This document shows positions 45,434-55,923 of a DNA stretch of 64,000 bases, piece after piece. The notes under the pieces were generated by a model. It made no database searches and was not told the DNA's origin. It saw only the letters and a program-made list of their open reading frames with translations. Positions within the stretch are counted from its first letter, which is position 1. Every line of letters begins with the position of its first letter. Origin of the DNA: Eopsaltria australis (lineage: Eukaryota > Chordata > Aves > Passeriformes > Petroicidae); contig JAVTVJ010000070.1 of assembly GCA_034509425.1 (NCBI GenBank), positions 4,960,001-5,024,000 on the forward strand, written 5' to 3'. Made by a program: the position numbers and the translations under genes.

Positions 45434-46187
45434 ATGCTGACAACACCGGGACCACCATCACCGCTCCGGCGAGACCGCCCGCCACACCATCGGCAGGAGA
45501 GGGGGACACTGCAGCGGCTAAGGACAGGACCAGGTTCCACCTGGTAAGTGCCCACCCTCAACATATCACCAACACAGACTTTCATAGTTATAACGTGTTT
45601 CTTTGTGGAGACATTTATAAGAGGACAGAGCTTTTGGTCGTGGGGGACTCCACGAGGGGCCCTCCCGGGCTCTTTGTGCTCCCTCAGATTGTTACAGCTA
45701 TCCCGGGACAGACTTTTAAAATCACCGCCGCCTGTCACTCGGCCCCCTGGTTCGTGTCCAGGGGCCAGTGGCTGCCTCATGCAATAATTATTCTGGAGGA
45801 CCTTCCCAAGACGAAGATGACACCACGGGCCATGTACTCAGAGCTCCTGGGGACCGACAAGCCCACCCTGTCTTGCCGCCTCAAAAACGGCAAGGCAGCG
45901 GTGCACATCCGAGGAATGATGGACACAGGATCAGACGTGACTATCATTTCAGCAGCAGAGTGGCCACATGGATGGAGGCTCCGGCACTCAACCGAAAACA
46001 TCACCGGACTAGGGGGAGCCGTTATGCCCCAGAGGTCCACTAATAACATCTTGGTGTAGGGGCCGGACGGTCATGTTGCCACGGTAAGACCATACGTGGT
46101 GGCCTCTGGCTTCAACCTCTGGGGTAGGGACCTTTTGTCGCAATGGGGGACCAGGCTAGAAATCCCAGATACACCAGGGGATTTCTA
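45364..46187 (+). pseudogene. pro: ERVK pro: dUTPase-like segment and aspartic protease
   Basis: The pro frame overlaps gag by 70 nt. Its first part, with YNVFLCGDIYKRTELLV and PGLFVLPQIV (about 45590-45700), sits where betaretroviruses carry dUTPase and has a similar beta-rich look, but I cannot see all dUTPase motifs. The protease has DTGSDVTII (active site, near 45920). A TAG at 46057-46059 interrupts it. The same frame continues through LWGRDLLSQWG to TAG at 46185-46187, so the early stop is an in-frame lesion. Confidence 0.78.
45382..45418 (+). promoter_or_regulatory. -1 programmed frameshift signal, gag-pro
   Basis: The slippery heptamer GGGAAAC (45382-45388) lies in register with gag (G GGA AAC). 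A 9-nt spacer separates it from a perfect 7-bp hairpin, AGCGCAG (45398-45404) and CTGCGCT (45412-45418), with a 7-nt loop. It falls inside the gag-pro overlap (45364-45433), and the shift leads into the pro frame. Confidence 0.82.
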
Positions 46188-46931
46188 GCTGGGGCCGCTG
46201 CTGGGCGCCCCACCCATGGCTCTGTTCCGCAACTCACCTGGAAAACTGACAAGCTGGTGTGGGTGGAGCAGTGGCCCCTCACTAAAGATAAGTTGAGCAC
46301 CCTACGGTCCCTCGTGGAGGAGCAAATTTCCAAGGGTAATGTTGTCCCATCAGACAGGCCTTGGAACTCCCCTGTCTTTGTCATCCGCAAGGCTGGCGGA
46401 GGTGGGTGGAGGCTTCTCCACGACCTACGTAAGATTAACGAGGTCATTGTTGACATGGGTCCCCTTCAGCCGGGATTACCATCCCCGGCAATGCTCCCCC
46501 GAGCGTGGCCACTCGCAGTTATTGACATCAAAGACTGCTTCTTCTCGATCCCGTTGCACCCAAATGATGCGCCGCGGTTTGCCTTTTCTGTGCCGTCTGT
46601 GAACAGGCAGGCGCCCCAGGAGAGGTACCACTGGCGGATTTTACCGCAGGGAATGAAAAATTCCCCTGTAATCTGCCAGTGGTACGTCGCTCGAATACTC
46701 TCGCCCGTTCGGAAGACCTTCACCAAATCCATAATTTTCCAATACATGGACGATGTTCTTGTCTGTGCTCCTTCCGAGCACCTACTAGAAAAGACTCTCA
46801 AAGCCGCCATCGATGCCATCCAGCGTGCCGGGATGACCATCCATCCAGACAAAGTACAACGCACCCTACCGTGGAAGTACCTTGGCATCCGCATTTGAGA
46901 GCGGACCGTCGCACCCCAGCAGCTTGACATC
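46143..46931 (+). pseudogene. pol: ERVK reverse transcriptase
   Basis: The frame is -1 relative to pro and overlaps its end. RT motifs appear in order: LLHDLRKINEV, AVIDIKDCFFSIPL (domain A), LPQGMKNSPVICQ (domain B), YMDDVLV (domain C, near 46746) and KYLGIRI. A TGA at 46896-46898 follows. The YMDD motif and domain order fit class II RTs. Confidence 0.9.
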
Positions 46932-48068
46932 GTGGACGAGCCCAGGACCCTGCGGGAGTTACATCAGCTATGCGGGAGTAGCAACTGGGTTCGTCCTCTG
47001 CTGGGGCTGACGACAGCAGACCTCGCCCCCTTGTTCGATCTCCTGAAGGGCGGTGAGGGACTCGACTCTCCAAAGCAGCTTACCACCGATGCCAGGGCTT
47101 CCATAGGTAAGGTGCGCAAAGCCTTAGTCTCCAGGCACGCCCACAGAGTGGCCCCGGACCTGCCTTTTCAACTTATCATCTTAGGGCAGGTCCCCCAATT
47201 ACACGGACTGGTCTTTCAATGGGGCGAGAGGTTGAAGGACTCCCTCTTAATCATAGAGTGGGTGTTCCTCCCTCACACACCGTCCAAAACTATTACCACG
47301 CCACAAGAGCTGGTGGCCTCGCTTATCACCAGAGCGAGGGCCAGGCTCCGCACCCTTGCGGGGTGCGATTTCTCATGCATTCGTGTTCCCTGGAAAGATG
47401 AGGACTTGGAAAAATTAGTCCAGTCCAATGAGAGCCTCCAGTTCTCTCCTGACAGTTTCCCAGGCAAAATCACGGGAAAGAAATTGAAACATCACCTGTT
47501 TAACACAAATTTTAATTTGGTTCCAAAGTTTATGCAGTCAAAAAAGCCTGTAAAATGAGCTCTGACGGTTTTCACCGACGGCTCGGGATCCTCTCACAAG
47601 TCAGTCATGACTTGGAAGGACCCTCGGACCCAGAAGTGGGAATCTGAGGTCCATGTGGTAGAGGGATCCCCACAAATTGCAGAACTAGCAGCCGTCGTCA
47701 GAGTCTTTGAAAGGTTCCAGGAGCCTCTCAATTTGGTTACAGATTCGGCCTACGTTGCTGGGATAACTGTCAGAGCAGAACACAGTTTACTTAAGGAGGT
47801 CTCTAACAAAAATTTATTCGGGCTGCTCTCGCGGCTAGTGTCCCTGTTGTCCCACCGAGAGCACCCAGTTCACGTGATGCATGTGAGATCGCATCAAGAC
47901 CTTCCTGGGTACATCAGTGAGGGGAACCGCAGAGCAGACGCCTTGGCAATGGCTGCGCAGGTGCAGTCAGCTAACGTCCCTGACACCTTCGCACAAGCCA
48001 AGATGTCCCACCAGTTCTACCATCAGAACGCCCAAACCCTCCGGAGGATGTTCCACCTACCTCTAGAA
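46932..48068 (+). pseudogene. pol: ERVK RT connection and RNase H
   Basis: The connection domain is open at 46932-47558 (TGA at 47556). RNase H follows in the same frame with TVFTDGSGSS (Asp, near 47572), QIAELAAV (Glu, near 47677), LVTDSAYVAG (Asp, near 47735), VRSHQDLPG and NRRADALA (Asp, near 47933). All four acidic residues are visible. The integrase N-terminal His residues (HQFYHQ near 48012) come just before a TAG at 48069-48071. Confidence 0.87.
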
Positions 48069-48360
48069 TAGGCTCGGGCAATCGTGGCGACATGTCCCAA
48101 TTGCCAGACCTATCAGCTGCCCTCGCTCCATCCAGGGGTAAACCCCCGAGGGCTAGCTGCAAATGAAGTTTGGCAGACCGACATTACCCATATCCAAGAG
48201 TTCGGCAGACTCAAATATGTACATGTCTCTGTAGACACGTTTAGCCATACTGTGTTCGCCTCGGCCCACACGGGCGAAAAGGCGAAAGACGTTCGCAAAC
48301 ATCTTCTAATGGCGTTCTCTGTCCTAGGTACCCCCAAAAAGATAAAGACGGACAATGGCC
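48069..48360 (+). pseudogene. pol: ERVK integrase, N-terminal part
   Basis: CPNCQTY (zinc-site cysteines, near 48096), WQTDITH (first catalytic Asp, near 48172) and KTDNG (second catalytic Asp, near 48346) are visible. The frame ends within the Asp-Asn-Gly motif at 48360, where the CCR-B LTR starts. The remaining part is at 54414-55101. Confidence 0.9.
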
Positions 48361-49011
48361 TGTCACGATCCGCTCGTAGGAGCGGGGGTCGTGATGGTTC
48401 GTTACTTTGAATCTCAGAGTGCAAAAGAAAACAGGGACAAGTATTTTTGCTTAAATCAAAATCAAAAAGCACTTTATTGGTGCCAACAACAGGCTTATGC
48501 GATAGAGGAGAGAGAGAGAAGAAAGAAAGAAAGGGGAAAGGGGGGGCATAGCTACCACGGCACGACGAAGTCCTCGTTGTCCGGATCCGATGGATTCGTC
48601 TCGTCCGTAGGGAGATCTCGTAGGGGTACCTTTTGAGAGTCTCTTGATAGTCTTTTCGAAAGCGAGGGGCAGGTAACCAAGAGATGAGGCAATCCCTCCA
48701 GAGACGAGGGGCAAGTAGCCAGCAGGTGGGGAGTAAGGCCCATTGTTTTAGAGTACAGGTGCAGCTGTACCGGACAGATTGTTCTTGTGCAGTCCTTTCC
48801 GCCCCGTTAGCTGAGCGGCACGGTTCTCTGCGGCACAGCTCTACAGCACAGCTCTGCAGCACACCCGGGCACCTGGCAGGCATCCCACCAAGATCTGGCT
48901 GGACCTCATTGTGCAAAAGTCCTTTTCCCCCTCTTAGGGTCTCTGGGTTTTCGGCCTCTGCTTCTGTCGATGGTCGTGAGGCAGGTAGGGATTTCCGTCC
49001 AGACTCTTACA
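48361..49011 (-). repeat. 3' LTR of CCR-B
   Basis: 651 bp, ending on the plus strand with CTCTTACA. On the minus strand the AATAAA near 48474 lies in a GCAC/GTGC hairpin as in CCR-A, despite a 1-nt loop difference. Confidence 0.92.
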
Positions 49012-49121
49012 CCACCCCGTGGCTCACGATCGTCGTCAGGAACCTGTAGCGTTGTCACGATGCCTTCTGGAGTCTGTAGTGTTGTCACGATGTCTTCAGG
49101 ACTCATCCATGCCGGTAGCAT
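48906..49121 (-). CDS. Putative small ORF with decapeptide repeat, CCR-B
   Basis: The minus-strand ATG at 49121 opens a 71-residue frame with two decapeptides ([S/T]PE[D/G]IVTTLQ). It crosses into U3 and stops just inside it, as in CCR-A. The underlying 30-bp repeat contains TGTCACGAT on the plus strand (49055 and 49085), the LTR-terminal motif. Confidence 0.3.
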   Translation of the reverse strand: MLPAWMSPEDIVTTLQTPEGIVTTLQVPDDDREPRGGVRVWTEIPTCLTTIDRSRGRKPRDPKRGKRTFAQ

Positions 49122-49478
49122 ACCCCGGAAAACAGAGACAAAAGAGAAAGAGAGAAGGAAAAAAGGAAAGAAAAGAAAGCAAAAGAATAAGTAATTTTAA
49201 TCAAAGGAAATTTTGTTTAAATTTCAACAGGGCAACAATTGCCTTATTATAGTAAAATTTCATTAATAATTATTCAAATAAACCAGTTTAATTTCTTATT
49301 ATAGCTTAAAATCATATTAATAATTATTTAAATCATTATACTTCAAAATTACATTAATACATTATTACACCTTAAAATTACATTAATTGATTAAATCACA
49401 AACAATAAAAATACCTTAAAATTTCATTAAGAATTGATTAAATTACAATAAGCAGTAAAGTATTTATCCAATTTCTTA

Positions 49479-50393
49479 TTACACCTTAGCTCGCCTTGCA
49501 TCAATAATGTCAGGGGTGTCCACAGAGGATGAAACATCAACCAGATTATGCATATTCATTATGGATGTCAAGTATGCTACTCGTTTCATCATTCTCCAGT
49601 TCATGATATACAAAATTGCCGATAAGATAAAACCTACTAAAACTAAAATCAAGAGAACAATGATGGGATGACACAATTTATTCAGGACCCCTGTGGCAGT
49701 AGGTGACCACCCAAAAAGGGTATCCCACCAACTGTGGTCAGCATCCTTTCTTACCCTTTCCAAAACACGATGTATTTTGTTTACATTGTGATGAACAGTT
49801 ACCAAGGTTTTCTGTCCGTTCTTCTTGATCTTCTCCAAAATTTCGATTAAATCCTGATGAAGCAACAATTGCTTTACCAAGGTAAGGTTCATCCCAATGC
49901 GGGTAGGCACAACTTGGTGTATCAGCAAGTAATTGGATTGCAAAAGGTGATAAGAAGTAACTGGAGCTGAATAAGAAAAATCACATCCTATGATTTTAAT
50001 AAAATTACAAACACAAAAATTTGAATGATTTTTAGTGTCCATCACCAAATTTTCTACAACTATTTGATCACAAGCAGTTCTCAAGCATGCACATCCATTG
50101 CCTATATACACAAGCACTGTTTCAAGATTCTCTTTAGGATGAATTTCAAAATGACAGATATTCTGTTCCGTGTCTAAGCAAATGTCCTGAGCTCTGATTG
50201 CATTACTTTCACAAATGAACCCTAGTTGTTCCCGGACAACACAAGTTCCTAAATCCACAGTTTGCCATTTTTGATCCATTTGACAGGTCCATTGCTTATG
50301 CTCAAAAGGATAAAGAAAAGTTCCACTCCAATTCAGCCCCAATGCAATGATAGGGAATATTGAATGCACTGAAGCATTACATACGGTTAACAT
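49479..50393 (-). CDS. env: CCR-B env, TM-type ORF
   Basis: The 304-aa minus-strand ORF is uninterrupted. It has paired cysteines (CACLRTAC, near 50090), several N-glycosylation sites, a heptad-like region near the middle, WWDTLFGW, a hydrophobic anchor (near 49590-49670) and a short cytoplasmic tail. Upstream homology reaches about 50560, behind a TGA shared with CCR-A. There is no surface subunit or signal peptide, so entry to the secretory path is doubtful. Whether it is translated is unknown. Confidence 0.65.
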   Translation of the reverse strand: MLTVCNASVHSIFPIIALGLNWSGTFLYPFEHKQWTCQMDQKWQTVDLGTCVVREQLGFICESNAIRAQDICLDTEQNICHFEIHPKENLETVLVYIGNGCACLRTACDQIVVENLVMDTKNHSNFCVCNFIKIIGCDFSYSAPVTSYHLLQSNYLLIHQVVPTRIGMNLTLVKQLLLHQDLIEILEKIKKNGQKTLVTVHHNVNKIHRVLERVRKDADHSWWDTLFGWSPTATGVLNKLCHPIIVLLILVLVGFILSAILYIMNWRMMKRVAYLTSIMNMHNLVDVSSSVDTPDIIDARRAKV

Positions 50394-51025
50394 TCACTGA
50401 GTTAATATGTTTGATAACAACCACTGGTGGGTTAATGACAACTGCAGTGGTCGTTGTAATTTGGTTAACTCTCTAATTGTGACAGCCAATTTATTCTTTA
50501 GTACTTCTGAATCAATGCTATTCAAGATTCCCAATCCTGTTCCCACAACACCAGTTATGTCTCTTTGTGTTAAAAGATGAACAAGTTGGCTGAATTTCTG
50601 TGCATTAGCAATTTAACTTGTTTGAGAGACCATACCTGGTCCTGATTATATTTGGTCCAATTTCAAAAATTTTCAGGCTTAGCATAACCGATGGTTGGGT
50701 GATAGGTATTACAACATCAACTTCAAGTCCCCCCCCAGTATCTTGTATTGTTTTTACCACACATAATTTTATGGGAAAATTGTACAACAGCTAAGTTTAA
50801 CAAAAAGTTCAGCAATCATCACCTCATGTTACCATAAAGGGAGGGAAAAAGAATTATTCTTGTCATCCAGCACAAGGGGGGTGTTTATACCATAATATGT
50901 AGCTACTGCACTCAGTATGGGCTTTGCTATGGCATTTATTTTAAATCTATAAATTCTTCATGTCCCTTGGAGTTCCCCTGTGAAAAGTAAACACAACAGA
51001 GCCTGCCACCAAGGGGCAGAAAAGG

Positions 51026-53296
51026 TTAAAATGATGGAATTATCCAGCGTGTATTTGTCCGATGCTCCTTTCCTAGGGCATCAGAGGCTGTCCATGCTTT
51101 TTGCTGCCAAAAAGAAAGCCACTCAGTCCATTCCTGAAACACAGCATAGAAATAAGTAGAGATACAAACAAGAAAGATATTCTGTACTTCACATTGGAGA
51201 ACACTCCAAACAGCTATCAGCTCGCCAACTTGGGCACTGCCTTCCCCATCTGTTTCACCGGAGGAAGTGTGGAGGGCTACCTTAATAACTGAGGCAGGTT
51301 TGTCTTGGCTGCTACTGAAGCCTTCTTGTATTGCCAGGTTTTTTACAGCTCCTTCCGTTATTGAGAAAGTGTTACAATAGTGTTCAATCTGAGCATCCCA
51401 CTTTCTAACTAAGGCCCTCTGGACCACCCCGTCAGGTTGGGGGGTCCCGGTAGAAGCTGCCCTAATAACTTTAAAAGGGCAACTCAAAACAATTGGTTGT
51501 GGTTGTGTAATTTTCTCCACTTCTATCAGAGCTGAGCTGACCACAAACAGCCCCTTTTCCCAGATAGTGTATCTTTTCTCGGCATCTCTGAAGCCACGGG
51601 AGTGAAAACCAACAGGTCTTGTTGGGCCCTCAGGGCCCCACTGCCAGATGTGTACTGGCAGCCCTGAGGAAGCAAATCCCCATTCCACTTGGAAAGGATC
51701 TGTAGGGTGAATAGGGCCTAGGGCTTGGTGAGCTGTTGCTTCAGAAATCAGCAATTGTAAGGCTTCTTCTTGAGAAGTATCCCAGTCCCATCTCACCCCT
51801 TTTCTCAGCAAGTTATAAAGAGGTCTGGCAATTATGGAAAAATCAGGGATGTGTTTTCTCCAGAACATCAATAACCCTAAAGCATGTTGGAGATCTTTCC
51901 TAGATTCAGGCATTTTAATCTGATCTAAAAAGGTTAAGGTTTCAGGTGGGATATCCTTCCACCAAATTCCCAAAAACCAGTTTACCTGGTTCTGAGGACC
52001 AAGTTGTTTTGGCTCGTTGCCTGGACTTTGAAGGAAAGGTTGCTTTGGCTCACTTCCCAGGCTCTGAGGGAGGGGTTCTTTAGGCTCACTGCCCAGACTT
52101 AGAGAAAGCAAGGGGGGTCCACTATTTTCTGGGTTTTCACTATGAGGGACCCTAATGTCCCTGCTAGCCAGTGTTTTCTCTGATTTCTCTTGTGGGGTTT
52201 TTACAGGTCCACATTTTCTATTGTAATTAATCGGATCTTCTGCAACCTCACAACATGTATAAACTTTGCAATCACTGGCAGGTGAATTCAAGTGTGAACC
52301 CAACGGCTGAGAAGGTGTAGAATTTGGGGCATTCCCGGGATCAGTAGATCCGGTTCGATCTGTTGGGTTTTCAAGGAATTTTTCCAGTTTCTCTACGGGA
52401 CCCACAACTGCTATGGTTTTCTGTAAGACAATTGCTGTGGGTTTGAGTGATTCTGGGGGACCCCGAATTAAAGGGGTCTTCATTTCAGGTTTCACAGGCA
52501 GTTGCACAGGGGATTCATATTCAGGAATCAACTTCTTTTCATGTATCATTTGCAGACAAGCAGCTTTGTGAACGCTTTCTGGAAGTTGATCAGGGGTACT
52601 AACAATAGCTAAAGGGTCTCCACTTTCTGGAGGATTGAGTCCCCCAGCTTGGAAAGTTGCATGCTGAGTTGGGGATGAGGTGTTATGTTTGTCTCCTGTT
52701 GTTAAGAAAACATCATGTCCCCAGTATCCACTGGCCTCCTGTTCTGTTAAATGAATTTGATCTTCTCCGGTGAGTGACACTTGGGAGACATATTCTGTTT
52801 TAATTAAAGGTGTCATAGGAGGACAGCAGTTTTGCCCACAATTTTTTACTTGCTTTAATTCTTTGTGGGGGTAAAGGGATTCCTTTTCCTTTGTGTCTTG
52901 TGGTGGATCGGTGTTCCTTGAGTTTTTAAGACATATCTCTCTCAAGAGATCTTGTAACAAGAGAATGTAACTCCTTTCTTCCTCTAATTGTTTCTGCAAA
53001 ACTTCCACTAAGTTTTGCAGGGAGTCTATTATTGTTTCCTGTTCACTGCACCGCTTAAAGCGGTGATCTATAGCTGATGTAAGGCATGCTCCTAGTACAG
53101 AGCAAATGACAGCTTTATCTCGGCCAAGTCTGAATTTTGACCCACGCTGTAAAGAGTAAATTCTATCAATCACATTTTCTAAATTAAACCAGTTGTTTTG
53201 TGCCCACTCTTCCCCTCCTGGAGAGAGTTGGGCATTGTGTTTTGCTAACAAAGCATAAAATGCAGCTGTATGTTTTGTTTTAGTGTTTGAGGTCAT
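51026..53296 (-). CDS. CCR-B long ORF: N-terminal domain, coiled coil, RT-connection/RNase-H-like tail
   Basis: The 756-aa ORF is open and collinear with CCR-A. It has 19 extra residues near position 165 and one extra 12-residue GSEPK repeat near 420, exactly accounting for 756 versus 725. The N-terminal domain and coiled coil are almost unchanged between copies. The RNase-H-like tail has the same non-catalytic residues. Both copies being open although they lie in dead proviruses suggests recent activity or selection at the family level. Confidence 0.75.
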   Translation of the reverse strand: MTSNTKTKHTAAFYALLAKHNAQLSPGGEEWAQNNWFNLENVIDRIYSLQRGSKFRLGRDKAVICSVLGACLTSAIDHRFKRCSEQETIIDSLQNLVEVLQKQLEEERSYILLLQDLLREICLKNSRNTDPPQDTKEKESLYPHKELKQVKNCGQNCCPPMTPLIKTEYVSQVSLTGEDQIHLTEQEASGYWGHDVFLTTGDKHNTSSPTQHATFQAGGLNPPESGDPLAIVSTPDQLPESVHKAACLQMIHEKKLIPEYESPVQLPVKPEMKTPLIRGPPESLKPTAIVLQKTIAVVGPVEKLEKFLENPTDRTGSTDPGNAPNSTPSQPLGSHLNSPASDCKVYTCCEVAEDPINYNRKCGPVKTPQEKSEKTLASRDIRVPHSENPENSGPPLLSLSLGSEPKEPLPQSLGSEPKQPFLQSPGNEPKQLGPQNQVNWFLGIWWKDIPPETLTFLDQIKMPESRKDLQHALGLLMFWRKHIPDFSIIARPLYNLLRKGVRWDWDTSQEEALQLLISEATAHQALGPIHPTDPFQVEWGFASSGLPVHIWQWGPEGPTRPVGFHSRGFRDAEKRYTIWEKGLFVVSSALIEVEKITQPQPIVLSCPFKVIRAASTGTPQPDGVVQRALVRKWDAQIEHYCNTFSITEGAVKNLAIQEGFSSSQDKPASVIKVALHTSSGETDGEGSAQVGELIAVWSVLQCEVQNIFLVCISTYFYAVFQEWTEWLSFWQQKAWTASDALGKEHRTNTRWIIPSF

Positions 53297-53737
53297 GTTT
53301 TCGAAGGGATAATGAAAACCGCTTTAGGGAGGTAAAACTTAGTTGCATCCACAGTCCCGAGAAGCGGGCTGTGTTCCCCTTCTCTTCCCTAAAGTGGCGA
53401 AGAGACTGAGTCTACTGGAGGCTCTGTTTAGTTACAATCCGTTGCCTCTCCTAACACCCAGTAGACTAACTCCTTACACACCCACCTTAAAAAGAAACAC
53501 AACACTCCCCCTTTTGCACCAAGAGATTCTTTTGTGAAATTCTGAAGACAGAACCCTCAGCAGAGTATAGGGGTGCTTTTCACCTAGGCATGTGCAGTTT
53601 GCGGGAAATTCGAGATGCCCCCCTTGCTTTCTAGACACCGCTCACCCTTTCGGAGTGTCGGGCTAGGTGCGGCTGGAGCAAAACGTCCTTCCCCTGTTAC
53701 AGACTACACAAAACCTTGCAGCCCCTTCTGCCTCAGA

Positions 53738-53755
53738 ATCCTGTCCGTGATGCCA
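53738..53755 (-). other. Primer-binding site of CCR-B
   Basis: The minus strand reads TGGCATCACGGACAGGAT five bases after the 5' LTR, one change from CCR-A. Confidence 0.7.
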
Positions 53756-53760
53756 ATTGA

Positions 53761-54413
53761 TGTCACGATCCGCTCGTAGGAGCGGGGGTCGTGATGGTTC
53801 GTTACTTTGAATCTCAGAGTGCAAAAGAAAACAGGGACAAGTATTTTTGCTTAAATCAAAATCAAAAAGCACTTTATTGAGTGCCAACAACACGCTTATG
53901 CGATAGAGGAGAGAGAGAGAGGAGAAAGAAAGAAAGGGGAAAGGGGGGGCATAGCTACCACGGCACGACGAAGTCCTCGTTGTCCGGATCCGATGGATTC
54001 GTCTCGTCCGTAGGGAGTACTCGTAGGGGTACTTTTTGAGAGTCTCTTTATAGTCTTTTCGAAAGCGGGGGGCAGGTAACCAAGAGATGAGGCAATCCCT
54101 CCAGAGACGAGGGGCAAGTAGGCAGCAGGTGGGGAGTAAGGCCCATTGTTTTAGAGTACAGGTGCAGCTGTACCGGACAGATTGTTCTTGTGCAGTCCTT
54201 TCCGCCCCGTTAGCTGAGCGGCACGGTTCTCTGCGGCACAGCTCTACAGCACAGCTCTGCAGCACACCCGGGCACCTGGCAGGCATCCCACCAAGATCTG
54301 GCTGGACCTCATTGTGCAAAAGTCCTTTTCCCCTCTTAGGGTCTCTGGGTTTTCGGCCTCTGCTTCTGTCGATGGTCGTGAGGCAGATAGGGATTTCCGT
54401 CCAGACTCTTACA
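53761..54413 (-). repeat. 5' LTR of CCR-B
   Basis: 653 bp, the partner of 48361-49011. The U5 hairpin (TCACGA/TCGTGA) is at its left end. Confidence 0.92.
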
Positions 54414-55101
54414 TGGCCCGGCGTACACCTCTGCCTATCTCCGTAGTTTCCTCCAGGAGTGGGGGATTGCCCACGTCACCGGCATCCCTCACTCCCCTAC
54501 GGGGCAGGCCATCGTGGAGAGGACTCACGGTGCACTTAAGAGAGTCCTCTACCAGCAGCAGGGAGGTGCAGAGAAGAAATCGCCCATTGAGCGACTCTGC
54601 AAGGCGCTCTTCACGATTAACTTTTTAAATTGTACACCAGAAGAGCCCGTCCCCCCTGTATTCCGGCACTTTACTAATTCGACCAACTCCAAATTAAAAG
54701 AACATCCGCCGGTGCTGGTAAGAGACCCTGAGACCCATGAGGTTGAAGGGCCTCTCCCACTGATTGTCTGGGGCAGAGGGTACGCATGTGTGTCCACCCC
54801 AGAGGGGCCGAAATGGATCCCAGCTAGGTATGTCCGACCCTACCGGGGGCCTAAGCAGAGAAAGCGAGCTTGTTTTGCAGAGACAGTTCCACCCCAGTCT
54901 CCGCAAGAAGAAGGTTTCCAAGCCACGGAGGCTTGGAAGAAAAGGAGAAAAAAAGACTTGCCCAGCTTAGACGACCCTCCGGCATCTCAGCAAGAAGAAG
55001 TCCCAGAGGAAGAAGACACCAGAGATGTCAGAAGGCAACCATACTCAGCAATACCATGGACTATACACCCCCTTTTACCCTTCCCCAACCTACCCCTCTG
55101 A
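54414..55101 (+). pseudogene. pol: ERVK integrase, C-terminal part
   Basis: Homology resumes right after the duplicated TGGCC. AYTSAYLRSF and PHSPTGQAIVERTH follow, with the catalytic Glu near 54515. The C-terminal beta-barrel region contains VWGRGYACVSTPEGPKWIPA (near 54760-54820) and a basic/acidic tail with a stop at 55099-55101. The tail is long and Glu-rich. Confidence 0.9.
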
Positions 55102-55204
55102 CTTACCTTTTGTGTGTCCTATCCCTGTTACCTACCCATTCAAGAGAAAGGGGGGAGAGAGGGGGAGTTTATGTTAGAGTTACCTTTTGTCGTTTGGATA
55201 ACTC

Positions 55205-55923
55205 TTGTTAGATTTTAAGGTTTTTCTTTCTCAGTCTACCCATCAGAGATCCCCAAGGAAGATGGAGCCAGTCTGGATTTTCGTTAGGGTCCTGTTTCTC
55301 CTGGAAATTCCGGCGTCTGCCCCGTGGCTGGTGCAGCAGCCTCGAGAAAACGTGTGGGTCACTCTGGCAAAATCCATCGGTCAGAGTGACTTCTGCCTTC
55401 ATGTCGACTCAGCGAACGGCCCGATTAGCACCTGCCTGAACTCCTCTCAGACGAGGAGGCAACCAGGCAGGCGACGCTCCAAAACAGGGCCACCATAGAC
55501 TATCTGCTGCTGCTCCACAACCACGGGTGCGAAGAGTTTGAAGGACTGTGTTGCTTCAACCTTTCATCTCACGCCCAATCCATCAAGTCAACAATCCAGG
55601 AGATGCGGGACCAGATCCACCAACTCAAGACGGAGGGCAAGGACTGGCTCGACAGCCTCTTCACCAGCTGGGGGATCTCTAGCTGGATTTCACAAGTTTT
55701 ACGGACTCTGTTTTGGTTTTTGTTGACTCTTTTCCTTGGACTTTGTTCCCTAAGTTGTGTTAAGTGTTTTGTTATCTCTTTAGTTGACCGCGCATTGCCT
55801 TTAAGTAATAAAAACGGGGGAGATGTGGCAGTGGTGCAGGTTACCCCAGAAGAAGAATTTCCAATGAGAAAGCCCTGGGGGGAGGAGGAGGGCTCCCCCG
55901 AGGTAGAGCAAACAATAGTTTAG
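55205..55923 (+). pseudogene. env: ERVK env with most of the surface subunit deleted
   Basis: From the ATG at 55262 a signal peptide (VWIFVRVLFLLEIPASA) leads to about 45 residues of surface-subunit N-terminus. Near 55450 the frame breaks, and TM-like sequence follows with a CEEFEGLCC motif (Cx6CC, near 55530), a heptad region, WGISSWISQVL and a long hydrophobic anchor (near 55690-55770). The Cx6CC motif is typical of gamma-type and alpharetroviral TMs. The tail frame (55603-55923) runs into the 3' LTR. An internal deletion of most of SU joined the two ends. Confidence 0.85.
55810..55823 (+). other. Polypurine tract of ERVK
   Basis: AAAAACGGGGGAGA lies immediately before the 3' LTR TGTGGC. 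Confidence 0.85.

Larger units (their letters stand above)
48361..54413 (-). mobile_element. CCR-B: second coiled-coil/RNase-H-like LTR element, minus orientation
   Basis: LTRs at 48361-49011 and 53761-54413 differ at about a dozen positions by eye. A perfect 5-bp target duplication TGGCC flanks the element (48356-48360 and 54414-54418). It carries the same parts as CCR-A in inverted orientation, and both its long ORF and its env ORF are open. The LTR belongs to a subfamily different from CCR-A (about 60 bp in U3/R differ clearly), so the two came from separate insertions. Confidence 0.93.
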
